Made by a program: the position numbers and the translations under genes | The notes under the pieces: generated by a model | Told to the model about the DNA's origin: nothing | The model's input: only the letters and a program-made list of their open reading frames with translations | Databases searched by the model: none | In this document: one piece after another, positions 41,767 to 50,266 of the stretch | Layout of the letters: every line of letters starts with the position of its first letter | Numbering within the stretch: position 1 is the first letter of the stretch | NCBI GenBank assembly: GCA_023382935.1 | Contig: JAHDXL010000001.1 | Location: 593,003 to 657,002 of the forward strand | Direction of reading: 5' to 3' | Length of the DNA: 64,000 nucleotides | Source: Phycisphaerales bacterium | Lineage (GTDB): Bacteria; Planctomycetota; Phycisphaerae; Phycisphaerales; UBA1924

Positions 41767-43938
41767 TTACGGGCAGCCGGCGGCGAAGAGGGCGAGAAAG
41801 GCCTGAACGTCGAAGAAGTCGAAGGAGTTGTCATCGTTGATGTCGGCCGAGGCGTTGTGGGCGGCAAAGGCGGCCAGGAAGTTCTGCACGTCGAAGAAGT
41901 CGAGGGCGCCGTCGTGGTTGAAGTCCGCCGGGCAGGGGTCTGGCGCGGCGGTGGAGTAGAACCAGGCTGAGGTGGGGATGACCGCCGGAGTCAGCCCGTC
42001 GAGCGCGTTGCGGACGATGAGCGCGGCGTTTCCGGTGGCCTCGAAGTACTCGATGTGGACCTGGTGCAGTCCGGGGAGCAGGCCGACCACGCCCCAGTCG
42101 GTCTGAACATCGTGCAGGCCGGAGTTGTCGACGACGAGATCATCTCCGATCCAGAGGACGGCGCCATCGCTGGATTCGACCTCGAAGCGATAGAGACCGG
42201 GGAAGGGGACGTTCACATAGCCATCGAAGACGGCGCCGACGTTCTGGTTGAGCGCGCTGGTGGCGAAGTTGCCGGTGGTGGAGGGATAGTTGATATTGGG
42301 CAGGATGTCGGAGAAGTAGGGCGTCATGCTGTCGAAGTTGGGCATGCCGGTGGGGTTGGTGAGCATGTAATAGGAAACCTGGACGCCGGGCTGAGGCTCG
42401 GCAGGGTTGTCGGGGCTGCGGAGGCTGTGCACCTCGACGCTGACGTTTCCGGCAAGTCCGTCGTTGATGGTGTAGGTGAAGGTATCGAGGCCGCTGAAGT
42501 TGGCCGGCGGGGTGTACTGGATCTTCTGGAAGGGGGAGCCGGCGATGATGGAGGCCGTGCCGCCGTGTGCGGTGGGCGACTGCACGCCGAGCAAACTGGG
42601 AGTAGAGCAGGAGGCGGCGTCATCGTTGGCGAGCACGTCGATGGCCACTGGCATGCCGGCGAGGGTGTAGGCCTGGTCATCGACAGTCACATAGGAGCCG
42701 GTGGAAGTGTCGATGCAACTGGCAGCCTGAGCGCGGCTTTGCATGATGGCGGCGATGCTGGGGTAGAAGTTGAGGACAATGTTGCGGACTCCGCCCGAGC
42801 AGAGGTGGCAGTAACTCATGATGGTGCCACCCCAGGCGCCGGCGCAGTTGCCGCTGCCGCACTGGTCGATGGGCGGGTTGTAGTCGTGGGTGTGCTGGGC
42901 GCCGAAGTTATGTCCGATTTCGTGTGGAACGACGATGATGTCCCAGTTGGCGTTGCTGTGGTCCTGCGGCGGGTTTGGAAATGAGCCGGCGAGGCTGGAA
43001 GAGACGCCGTAGCCGAGGTTGCGTGAGCACAGGACGTTGAGATAGGCGACGCCGCCGCCGAGGTTGCGCCCGGACAGTCCGTGCACGACGACGCGACTGA
43101 TGGCGGTCATGTTGGTGCGCCACTCGGAGCGGACCTGTTCGAGGAAGGTGTCGAGGTTGCCGGTGGTGTATGGGTCGATGTTGCTGCCCCAGACGCGCAG
43201 GTATCCGATGGAGATGGAGACGCCGATGTCGCGCTCGTAGATCGTGGAAGTGGCGCCCAAGAGGGTCTGGGCGTAGTCGGCCGAGGCGCTGGTGTTGTTG
43301 CCGAACAGACGGTTGGTGAACTCGTAATCGCTGTCGATGGCCAGGCTGGCCAGACGGCAGGTCGTGCCGCGGGAGGTGAACAGGGGTTGATCGTCGGCCT
43401 CGATCGGTCCCTCGCGCGTGGGATTCAGTTTCGCGATGCCGGGGTCGTAGTGGCAGAACGAGTCAGTGGTGGCGGTGAGGTCGAAGTTGCTGGTGACGGC
43501 GACTTCGGCGTCGGGCGCGAGCAGGCCGGTGTACGGGCCGGTGGTGATGGAGAAGAACTCGTCGTTGAGCGTGACCAGCCCGTTGATGCCCCACTTGCCA
43601 ACGGCGATGAATACGCTGGACTGTTCGTCGTGCCCGACGACGGTGCCCTTGAGCAGGACCAGCCCGGTGTCGGGCAGATCGACGTCGCCGGCGACCGTGC
43701 CCTCGACAATGCGGCCGCCGGGCGTGATGACCGAGAATCGGGTGACATCAAGGGCAAAGCGACCGGCGTCGGCAAGCGGGAAGTCTTCGAGGATGGTCGA
43801 CTCTCCCATCGCCAGGGCGCTGAGGCGAGCGTGGCTCAGCAGGTCGGCGGCCGAGGGAAGGTCAGCAATGGCGGACGACCCGGAGAGCACCAGACCGGTG
43901 GCGAATGCCATCAGGGCACGCATTCTGTTCTTCGACAC
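41767..43938 (-). CDS. Reprolysin-like metalloprotease with PA14 and GC-type dockerin
   Basis: 723 residues, exported. After the signal peptide (MRALMAFATGLVLSGSSAIA) and a pro-like region comes a metzincin catalytic domain with HEIGHNFGAQHTH near residue 340 and the Met-turn MSYCHLC. Next is a cadherin/Big_9-like repeat (VTVDDQAYTLAGMPVAIDVL then ANDD), then a PA14 carbohydrate-binding-like domain (FDGYVNVPFPGLYRFEVESS, DGAVLWIGDDLVVDN), and a GC-type dockerin: ALDFFDVQNFLAAFAAHNAS and SFDFFDVQAFLALF ending AAGCP. The start is GTG 43938 with AGGGGGT upstream, although ATG 43923 is possible. Likely role: extracellular protein degradation, held on the surface by the dockerin. Strong terminator downstream. 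Confidence 0.92.
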   Translation of the reverse strand: MSKNRMRALMAFATGLVLSGSSAIADLPSAADLLSHARLSALAMGESTILEDFPLADAGRFALDVTRFSVITPGGRIVEGTVAGDVDLPDTGLVLLKGTVVGHDEQSSVFIAVGKWGINGLVTLNDEFFSITTGPYTGLLAPDAEVAVTSNFDLTATTDSFCHYDPGIAKLNPTREGPIEADDQPLFTSRGTTCRLASLAIDSDYEFTNRLFGNNTSASADYAQTLLGATSTIYERDIGVSISIGYLRVWGSNIDPYTTGNLDTFLEQVRSEWRTNMTAISRVVVHGLSGRNLGGGVAYLNVLCSRNLGYGVSSSLAGSFPNPPQDHSNANWDIIVVPHEIGHNFGAQHTHDYNPPIDQCGSGNCAGAWGGTIMSYCHLCSGGVRNIVLNFYPSIAAIMQSRAQAASCIDTSTGSYVTVDDQAYTLAGMPVAIDVLANDDAASCSTPSLLGVQSPTAHGGTASIIAGSPFQKIQYTPPANFSGLDTFTYTINDGLAGNVSVEVHSLRSPDNPAEPQPGVQVSYYMLTNPTGMPNFDSMTPYFSDILPNINYPSTTGNFATSALNQNVGAVFDGYVNVPFPGLYRFEVESSDGAVLWIGDDLVVDNSGLHDVQTDWGVVGLLPGLHQVHIEYFEATGNAALIVRNALDGLTPAVIPTSAWFYSTAAPDPCPADFNHDGALDFFDVQNFLAAFAAHNASADINDDNSFDFFDVQAFLALFAAGCP

Positions 43939-44250
43939 GATGGAAACCCCCTTACCGAGAAAAACCCCTCATTGGAAGACCGAAGCAGGATCGGCCGACG
44001 CGATTTGATGCTGGCGAGCGAACGCCAAAACGAGTGATAGAACCGAGCCCTGCCGCGGCGGATGCGGCAAGCCGGTCCGAAAACGGCATGGTTCCCCTCA
44101 CCGCGTGGGAGCACGGTATCCTCTTGCACCGGCTTCCGGTACCTGAATCGACCCGTGGCGGTTCCGTCTTTGTGAGTGAAACGGAACCATCCGTCGGTGA
44201 AATATGGGGTTTTTTCTTGTCGGGGAGTGTTGGGAAGGCAGGAGCAAACA
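43939..44250. promoter_or_regulatory. Divergent intergenic region with inverted repeat
   Basis: 312 bp without a gene between the metalloprotease and the BNR repeat protein. GGTTCCGT (44160-44167) and ACGGAACC (44181-44188) form a perfect 8-bp inverted repeat that could be an operator or hairpin. AGGAG precedes ATG 44251. Confidence 0.4.
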
Positions 44251-47200
44251 ATGTCGAAATGGTTGGTCTTTGTTCTGATGCTCGGACTGGTGACTCCTGC
44301 GCTGGCGCAAGAGGAAGAGCAAGCGACGTCGGAAAGCACCGCGTTTCGGCAGGACGAGGGCGGCAATGAGCCCGAAGAGAGCGAAGTGGCGGCTGGAGAG
44401 GAAAGGAAGGACAAGCCGCGCGTGCTTGACGTCATCAACGCGCTCAAGTTCCGCTCGATTGGGCCCGCCTTCATGTCCGGGCGCATCGGCGACCTGGCGG
44501 TGGACCCGACCAACTACTCGCGGTTTTTCGTGGCGGTGGCCTCGGGCGGGGTGTGGCTGACCACCGACGCGGGCGTGACCTTCAAGCCGGTGTTCGATGG
44601 GGAGAACTCGTACTCGATCGGGTGCGTGAGCATCGACCCCAACAACCCGCAGGTGGTCTGGGTGGGCACGGGCGAGAACAACTCGCAGCGCAGCGTGTCG
44701 TGGGGCGACGGGGTGTACAAGTCGGTGGACGGGGGCTCGTCGTGGATCAACGTGGGCCTCAAGGCCAGCGAGCACATCGGAAAGATCATCATCGACCCGC
44801 GCGACTCGAACACCGTCTATGTGGCCGCTCAGGGCCCGCTGTGGAAGGCGGGCGGGGACCGCGGGCTTTACAAGACCACCGACGGTGGCGCGACATGGGA
44901 GAAGATCCTCGACATCTCCGAGAACACAGGCGTGAACGAGGTGCACCTTGACCCGCGCGACCCCGACACGCTGTACGCCTCGGCCTATCAGCGCCGCCGG
45001 CACGTGTGGACGCTGATCAACGGCGGGCCGGAGTCGGGGCTCTACAAGTCCACCGACGCGGGCAGAACCTGGCGCAAGATCGAGAAGGGCCTGCCGGGCG
45101 TGGACAAGGGACGCATCGGGCTGGCGGTCTCGCCGGCCAACCCTGACGTGATCTATGCGATCGTCGAGGCGGCCGAGGACAAGGGCGGCGTCTTCCGCTC
45201 GACCGATCGGGGCGAGAGCTGGGAAAAGCGATCGAGTTACATGAGTTCCAGCCCGCAGTATTACAACGAACTGGTGCCCGACCCGCGCCACGTGGACCGG
45301 GTCTACTCGCTCGATACATACCTGCAGGTGACCAACGACGGCGGCGCGACGTGGATGCGCGTACCCAACAACAGCCGGCACGTCGACGATCACGCGCTGT
45401 GGATCAATCCCCACGACTCCGACCACCTCCGGGTCGGCTGCGACGGCGGGCTCTACGAATCATGGAATCGCGGGCAGACCTGGCGCTATGCGCCGAATCT
45501 GCCCGTCACCCAGTTCTACAAGGTGGCGGTCGACAACTCCGAACCGTTTTATTACATTTACGGCGGCACGCAGGACAACAACACGGTGGGCGGACCTTCG
45601 CGCACGACCGATCGCGTCGGCATCACGAACGAAAACTGGTTCGTGGTGGTCGGGGGCGACGGGTTCGAGCCGCAGATCGACCCGACGGACCCGAACATCG
45701 TGTACGGGCAGTATCAGCACGGCGGACTGGTGCGCTATGACCGGCGCAGCGGGCAGGCGGTGTCGATCGTTCCGCGCGAGGCGCCCGGCGAAGAGCCGCA
45801 GGTGTTCAACTGGGACTCGCCGCTGCTCATCAGCCCCCACTCGCACACCCGGCTGTACTTCGGCGGACGCCGGCTGTATCGCTCCGACGATCGCGGGGAA
45901 AACTGGCAGGCGGTGTCAGGCAACCTGACGCGCCGCATCGACCGCAACGCGCTGGAAGTGATGGGCGTGATCCAGAAGCCCGAGGCGGTGGCCAAGCACA
46001 ACTCGACCTCGATCTACGGGAACACCGTGGCGCTGTCCGAGTCGCCACTGGTCGAAGGGTTGATCTACGTGGGCACCGACGACGGGCTGATTCAGACCAC
46101 CGAGGACGCCGGACAGACGTGGCGGCGGCTGGAGGTGGAACTGATCGGCAATGTGCCGAAACTGACATACGTGTCATCACTGCGCGCGTCAGTCACCAGG
46201 CCGGACACCGTGTTTGCAACCTTCGATAATCACAAACAGGGCGATTTTGCGCCGTATGTCTATCGCTCGGACGACCGTGGGCACTCATGGACTTCCATCG
46301 TCGGCGACCTGCCGGAGGGGCACGTGGTGTACGCGCTGGCGCAGGACGAGGTGGACGAGAATCTGCTCTTCGTCGGCACCGAGTTCGGCGTGTTCTGCTC
46401 GCTCGACGGGGGGGCGCACTGGCACAAACTCAAGGGCATGCCGACCATCTCGGCCCGCGACATCGAGATCCAGCGGCGCGAGCATGACCTGGTTGCTGGC
46501 ACGTTCGGACGCGGTTTCTACGTGCTCGATGACTATACGGCCCTGCGTCATCTCTCTGAAGAAGCGCTGGCGGCCGAGGCGGTGGTCTTCCCAGTGCGGA
46601 ACCCGAAGTTATATTACGAGCGCACTCGGCTGGGCAACCGCAACGGGCGCGGGTCGGCGGGGGCGACGCTGTACGCGGCCGAGAACCCGCCCTACGGCGC
46701 CGTGTTCACGTATTACCTGAAGGAGAAGTTCAGGACGCTGAAGGAAGTGCGCCAGGAAGCGGAAAAAAAGGAGGGATGGAGGTACCCGACGATGGACGAG
46801 TTCCGGGCCGAGGATGCGCAGCGTGCACCGCGCGTGCTGCTCGTGGTGCGCGACGCGGAGGGCTCGGTGGTGCGGCGCATCGTGGGAAGCCGCGACAGGG
46901 GCGCGCACCGGGTGGCGTGGGATCTGCGTTATCCGTCGTGGCAGCCGATTTCGTTCAGCGTCAGCGAGCCGGAGCCGTGGGATGATCGCCCGAGCGGATG
47001 CGTGGCGGCGCCGGGGACATACACGGTGGAACTGGCCAGCGAAGTGGAAGGCGTGGTGACGGCGCTGACCGAGCCGGTGGCGTTTGAACTCTCGGCCCTG
47101 GGGCTGGGGCTGCTCGAGCCGCAAGACCGGGCGGCGCTGCTGGCGTTCCAGCGCAAGGTGGGCGACCTGCAGCGCGCGGTGCTGGGCGCCAACCGACTGA

Positions 47201-47604
47201 TCCACGACGCCCAACAGCGCGTGAGGCACCTGCGGCAGGCGATTCTGGAAACGCCCGGCGCCGATCCGGCGCTGGCACAGCGGGAGGAAACGCTGCGGCT
47301 CAAACTGCGCGGTTTGGAGATCCGCCTGTCGGGTGATCCGACGGTCAGCGCGCAGGACGAAGCGCAGGAGGCCACGATCAACGAGCGCGTGGAGAGCATC
47401 GTCGATCGCCTTTGGTCGGGCGCGGTGGCGCCGGCAGCCAGCGACGAGGCGCAGTACCGCTACGCAGGCGAGGCATTCACCGAGGTGCTGGTGTCGCTCA
47501 AGACGATCGTGGAGTGGGACATTCCCTCGCTCGAGGCCGACTTGGAAAAGGCCGGAGCGCCGTGGACGCCGGGGCGTCTGCCGGAGTGGAAGTTGCAGCC
47601 ATAA
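44251..47604 (+). CDS. Large exported sortilin/BNR-type beta-propeller protein
   Basis: 1117 residues. A signal peptide (SKWLVFVLMLGLVTPALA) and an acidic linker lead into a ten-bladed-like propeller (about 70-790) built of BNR/Asp-box repeats: LYKTTDGGATWEKI, LYKSTDAGRTWRKI, VFRSTDRGESWEKR, IQTTEDAGQTWRRL, YRSDDRGHSWTSI. This is the sortilin-N-like/VPS10 type propeller abundant in Bacteroidetes and planctomycetes, sometimes called glycosyl hydrolase, though activity is unproven. The C-terminal 300 residues hold a beta-sandwich (VRRIVGSRDRGAHRVAWDLR) and a long helical region (LQRAVLGANRLIHDAQQRVR). AGGAG precedes ATG 44251. Extracytoplasmic role only can be stated. Confidence 0.9.
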   Translation: MSKWLVFVLMLGLVTPALAQEEEQATSESTAFRQDEGGNEPEESEVAAGEERKDKPRVLDVINALKFRSIGPAFMSGRIGDLAVDPTNYSRFFVAVASGGVWLTTDAGVTFKPVFDGENSYSIGCVSIDPNNPQVVWVGTGENNSQRSVSWGDGVYKSVDGGSSWINVGLKASEHIGKIIIDPRDSNTVYVAAQGPLWKAGGDRGLYKTTDGGATWEKILDISENTGVNEVHLDPRDPDTLYASAYQRRRHVWTLINGGPESGLYKSTDAGRTWRKIEKGLPGVDKGRIGLAVSPANPDVIYAIVEAAEDKGGVFRSTDRGESWEKRSSYMSSSPQYYNELVPDPRHVDRVYSLDTYLQVTNDGGATWMRVPNNSRHVDDHALWINPHDSDHLRVGCDGGLYESWNRGQTWRYAPNLPVTQFYKVAVDNSEPFYYIYGGTQDNNTVGGPSRTTDRVGITNENWFVVVGGDGFEPQIDPTDPNIVYGQYQHGGLVRYDRRSGQAVSIVPREAPGEEPQVFNWDSPLLISPHSHTRLYFGGRRLYRSDDRGENWQAVSGNLTRRIDRNALEVMGVIQKPEAVAKHNSTSIYGNTVALSESPLVEGLIYVGTDDGLIQTTEDAGQTWRRLEVELIGNVPKLTYVSSLRASVTRPDTVFATFDNHKQGDFAPYVYRSDDRGHSWTSIVGDLPEGHVVYALAQDEVDENLLFVGTEFGVFCSLDGGAHWHKLKGMPTISARDIEIQRREHDLVAGTFGRGFYVLDDYTALRHLSEEALAAEAVVFPVRNPKLYYERTRLGNRNGRGSAGATLYAAENPPYGAVFTYYLKEKFRTLKEVRQEAEKKEGWRYPTMDEFRAEDAQRAPRVLLVVRDAEGSVVRRIVGSRDRGAHRVAWDLRYPSWQPISFSVSEPEPWDDRPSGCVAAPGTYTVELASEVEGVVTALTEPVAFELSALGLGLLEPQDRAALLAFQRKVGDLQRAVLGANRLIHDAQQRVRHLRQAILETPGADPALAQREETLRLKLRGLEIRLSGDPTVSAQDEAQEATINERVESIVDRLWSGAVAPAASDEAQYRYAGEAFTEVLVSLKTIVEWDIPSLEADLEKAGAPWTPGRLPEWKLQP

Positions 47605-47976
47605 GCGAAAACGGATGTGAGCATCTGGTACTCACCAAGGCCGCACACCTTCGTGCGGCCTCGTAATGGTGCGCCCGAACAAATATATACGCCTCAGTTT
47701 ATCTGTTATAAGACGGTCTGATAACGAGGAAAAGTCATCCGCATCTCGTGCCATAACTCACTCGGCAAGAACGGATTGAAGCCCAATAACCACCTGTGGT
47801 CGGCACAGGCTGAACATAATTTCTGCAAATCGAGTGGACACATGGCTCTTTTGTGTTCCGGGAAGGAACCCTAGGCTAGACTGGAGCGAACGGCTGACTG
47901 GAGAGAGACAGGCCGAGCATCGGCCAAGCCGTAGCAACAGGGCGCCCCGGGGGGCGTGATCAAGAGGAGAGAGACC
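47605..47976 (+). promoter_or_regulatory. 5' region of the second PEP-CTERM gene, with a palindrome
   Basis: 372 bp with no gene. A hairpin follows the upstream stop (listed separately). An AT-rich stretch at about 47678-47710 leads into a 21-bp near-perfect palindrome at 47705-47725, arms GTTATAAGAC and GTCTGATAAC about a central G (9 of 10 positions pair). The right arm lies in GGTCTGATAACGAG (47715-47728), also found before the PEP-CTERM gene at 16410. TAGACT at 47877-47882 may be the -10. AGAGGAGAG is the ribosome binding site. Confidence 0.5.
47639..47660 (+). terminator. Hairpin after the BNR repeat gene
   Basis: GGCCGCAC (47639-47646) with GTGCGGCC (47653-47660), a perfect 8-bp stem; T-run absent. 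Confidence 0.5.
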
Positions 47977-48591
47977 ATGCGCGCCATCAGTATGTCCGCG
48001 ATCGTTGCGTTTGCCCTGGCCGGTGCGGCCCAGGCAGACATCGTCAACATTTCCGGCTCGGTCATGAACAGCACCGAGCAGACCGGCGCCAACTACACAG
48101 GCACGCTCGACTACACCTACGGCGGGGGGTCGAGCGGCACGCTGATCGTCAGCCTGACCAACACCACGCCCGGCGGCGTGGGCGGGTTCCTGACCGGGTT
48201 TGTGTTCAACATCAACTCGACCGACGCCGGGGCCTCGGCCATCCTGACCAGCACGACCAACGCCAACTTCCTGAACACCGGCAACGAGTCGGCTTCTCCC
48301 TACGGAAACTTCGACGCTGGCGCGGCCCTGGGCGCCAACTGGACGGGCGGCGGCAGCCCCGCTGACGGCATCGCCGTCGGCGGCTCGGCGACGTTCACCT
48401 TCGCCGTGACCGCGCTGGACGCCAACTTGCTCAGCGCCTCTTCGTTCATGAACGGGCCGAACCAGTGGAACTTCCTCGTCCGCTTCCGCGGGCTGGCCAA
48501 TGGCGGCTCGGACAAGGTTCCGGGCGTGCCGGCTCCGGGCGCGCTGGCGCTGCTCGGACTGGGGGCGGCCGCGGCCCGTCGTCGCCGCTGA
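47977..48591 (+). CDS. Exported PEP-CTERM protein
   Basis: 204 residues. Signal peptide MRAISMSAIVAFALAGAAQA, then a low-charge Gly/Ser/Thr/Asn-rich body with beta pattern (GGFLTGFVFNINSTDAGASA), then the tail VPAPGALALLGLGAAAARRRR, a clean PEP-CTERM-type signal (Pro motif, hydrophobic helix, Arg cluster). It would be sorted by an exosortase located elsewhere in the genome. ATG 47977 has GAGGAGAG upstream. The body shows no known domain; composition resembles the protein at 16410 but without obvious sequence identity. Confidence 0.88.
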   Translation: MRAISMSAIVAFALAGAAQADIVNISGSVMNSTEQTGANYTGTLDYTYGGGSSGTLIVSLTNTTPGGVGGFLTGFVFNINSTDAGASAILTSTTNANFLNTGNESASPYGNFDAGAALGANWTGGGSPADGIAVGGSATFTFAVTALDANLLSASSFMNGPNQWNFLVRFRGLANGGSDKVPGVPAPGALALLGLGAAAARRRR

Positions 48592-48614
48592 TTGCAACAA
48601 CCAGTTTCGACACC

Positions 48615-48646
48615 ATCGACCCGCTTCGGCGGGTCGATTTGCTTTT
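48615..48646 (+). terminator. Rho-independent terminator of the PEP-CTERM gene
   Basis: Perfect stem ATCGACCCGC (48615-48624) with GCGGGTCGAT (48629-48638), loop TTCG, then TTGCTTTT. Confidence 0.85.
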
Positions 48647-48676
48647 GTGCACCGCGTCCCAGCCGCGGGCAGCGGT

Positions 48677-49366
48677 CTACATGGCCGGGCGGCAGACCAC
48701 CAGTTGACACCCGTGCCAGGCGCGCGTCTGTAGCGGGCTTTGGGCGCGGAGAGCATGCTCCGCGTCGTCGAGGCGCGCCGGAGGCAGCAACTCGTGACGG
48801 AGGATCTCGAATCCGCGCGAGGAGACGTACCTGGCGAATTCGGCCGCATTCCACTCACGTACATGCACGTCCTTGACTGATCCCATGCAGTCGGCGCCGC
48901 GCACGATGTCGCGCTCCGGCGTGGAGAGGAAGCAGAAGCGCCCGGTCAGGCTGCGCAGGAACTCCATGCAAGGGTCGGGGTCGAGCAGGTGTTCGATCAC
49001 GTCGGCGCAGATGACCAGGTCAAAGGACTCGTCGCTGGTGCCGGGGCAGGCCAGATCGATCGGGCGAAACTCGGCCCCCGGGGCGTGCCGATGCACGACC
49101 TCCGCCAGCGTTGGCTGATCGAAGGCAACGACGCGATATCCCCTGAAGAAGTGGTTGAGTTTCCAGCCCGTTCCACAGCCGACGTCGGCGACGGAGCGGG
49201 GGCCGGTCGCGTCGGCCATTTGTCGCGCGGATTGGTACACATCGAACTGGTATTTTGAGGCCTGTTGGACGCGCCAGGGCTGCCAGTAGGCACCGGGGGC
49301 CGCTTCGAGCGAGTGGGCGGTCGTCTGGGGTACATAACCGTCTTTGATGCAGTAGCGATCGGGCAT
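48677..49366 (-). CDS. Class I SAM-dependent methyltransferase
   Basis: 229 residues with a Rossmann methyltransferase core: VADVGCGTGWKLNHFFRGY (motif I), VVAFDQPTL (motif II), SFDLVICADVIEHLLDPDPCMEFLR (motif IV region) and CFLSTPERD. The pattern is that of the broad UbiE/type-11 group; the acceptor is unknown. The N-terminus (MPDRYCIKDGYVPQTTAHSL) is Pro-rich and includes a YxxDxYQ stretch. The start is uncertain: 49366 is used here, but 49411 lies ten bases after a TATGGT box. It is divergent from the peroxiredoxin-like gene, and both have TATGGT boxes around a shared inverted repeat. Confidence 0.85.
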   Translation of the reverse strand: MPDRYCIKDGYVPQTTAHSLEAAPGAYWQPWRVQQASKYQFDVYQSARQMADATGPRSVADVGCGTGWKLNHFFRGYRVVAFDQPTLAEVVHRHAPGAEFRPIDLACPGTSDESFDLVICADVIEHLLDPDPCMEFLRSLTGRFCFLSTPERDIVRGADCMGSVKDVHVREWNAAEFARYVSSRGFEILRHELLPPARLDDAEHALRAQSPLQTRAWHGCQLVVCRPAM

Positions 49367-49421
49367 GCGCCCATCGTCGGCCCGGGGGCAGGGGCGGCTG
49401 GACTTTCCCATCCTGCGACTG

Positions 49422-49449
49422 ACCATACATCCTGCCCAGCAGGTATGGT
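49422..49449. promoter_or_regulatory. Divergent TATGGT pair within an inverted repeat
   Basis: CCATAC (49423-49428) and GTATGG (49443-49448) are a perfect inverted repeat; read outward each gives a TATGGT -10-like box, one for the methyltransferase gene and one for the peroxiredoxin-like gene. Confidence 0.4.
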
Positions 49450-49502
49450 GGATATGGCCCGTCGCGGTCGTCTCGGTCGCGAATGCAAATCGGGGGCGAA
49501 AG

Positions 49503-50165
49503 ATGCGAGTATGGGGGGTTTGTGTGTTCTTGGCCGCGTGCGGGATGGTTTCAGGGTGCTGCACGATCCGCTCGTGGATGGAGTGTGAGCCATGCGCGGC
49601 CCGGCAGAAGGCGAACGCGGCCGGGACGGACACGCAGCGCGGGCTTCTGGCGGGCGACCGGGCCCCGGATGCGACTCTGCAGGCTGCGGACGGGCAGGAG
49701 GTGCAACTGGCGGACGTGTACGCCCGGGGGCCGGTGGTGCTGGCGTTCTATCGCGGCGGGTGGTGCCCGTATTGTGCGAACGAACTGAAGGAGTGGCAGG
49801 ATCGGCTCGAGGAGTTGCGCGATCTGGGGGGCGAGTTGATCGCCATCACGCCGGAGTCGCCGGGCTTTGCATCACAAACCGCTGGCAAGCATGGACTTGG
49901 GTTCACTGTGCTGTCGGACGCGCGCGGAGAGGCGGCAGCGAGGTTTGATTTGGGCTTCACGCTCGACGCGCGGACGAGAGAGAGGTATCGGGGGCTCGGG
50001 ATCGACCTGGAGCAGGTCAACGCGCAGAAGAACTGGGATCTGGTGATTCCGGCGACGTACCTCATCGACGAGGACGGCGTGATTCGGTATGCGTACGTGA
50101 ATGAGGACTACACCAAGCGGGCCAGGCCCGACGAAGTGCTGGCGGCGCTGCGTCGGCTGGAATGA
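49503..50165 (+). CDS. AhpC/TSA-type peroxiredoxin-like lipoprotein
   Basis: 220 residues. The N-terminus (MRVWGVCVFLAACGMVSGCC) suggests a lipoprotein or short signal, with several possible lipid-attached cysteines. The thioredoxin-fold domain starts GDRAPDATLQAADGQEVQLA and has the reactive CPYC in FYRGGWCPYCANELKEWQ, as in peroxiredoxin-like and thiol-disulfide proteins; ELIAITPESPGFASQ and TYLIDEDGVIRYAYVNEDYT complete the fold. CPYC instead of PxxxTxxC means disulfide exchange is as likely as peroxidase activity. It lies outside the cytoplasm. It is followed 100 bp later by an EF-hand protein. Confidence 0.85.
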   Translation: MRVWGVCVFLAACGMVSGCCTIRSWMECEPCAARQKANAAGTDTQRGLLAGDRAPDATLQAADGQEVQLADVYARGPVVLAFYRGGWCPYCANELKEWQDRLEELRDLGGELIAITPESPGFASQTAGKHGLGFTVLSDARGEAAARFDLGFTLDARTRERYRGLGIDLEQVNAQKNWDLVIPATYLIDEDGVIRYAYVNEDYTKRARPDEVLAALRRLE

Positions 50166-50266
50166 CCGGTGCCGGACTGCAATGTCCGGGAACTATGATC
50201 GTTGGTCTCACGCGGGCGCCGAGAGTGCGCCCCGATTCCAGAAGATTCAATACAGGGAGACGGTCC

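Noticed and set aside
40250-41806. A 518-codon frame opposite the DUF4139-like gene
   Set aside because: Gly/Asp/Val-rich antisense translation; the minus strand has a signal peptide, ribosome binding site and family motifs.
47678-47710. AT-rich stretch as a replication origin or mobile element end
   Set aside because: No DnaA boxes, terminal repeats or transposase gene; a promoter or operator region explains it better.
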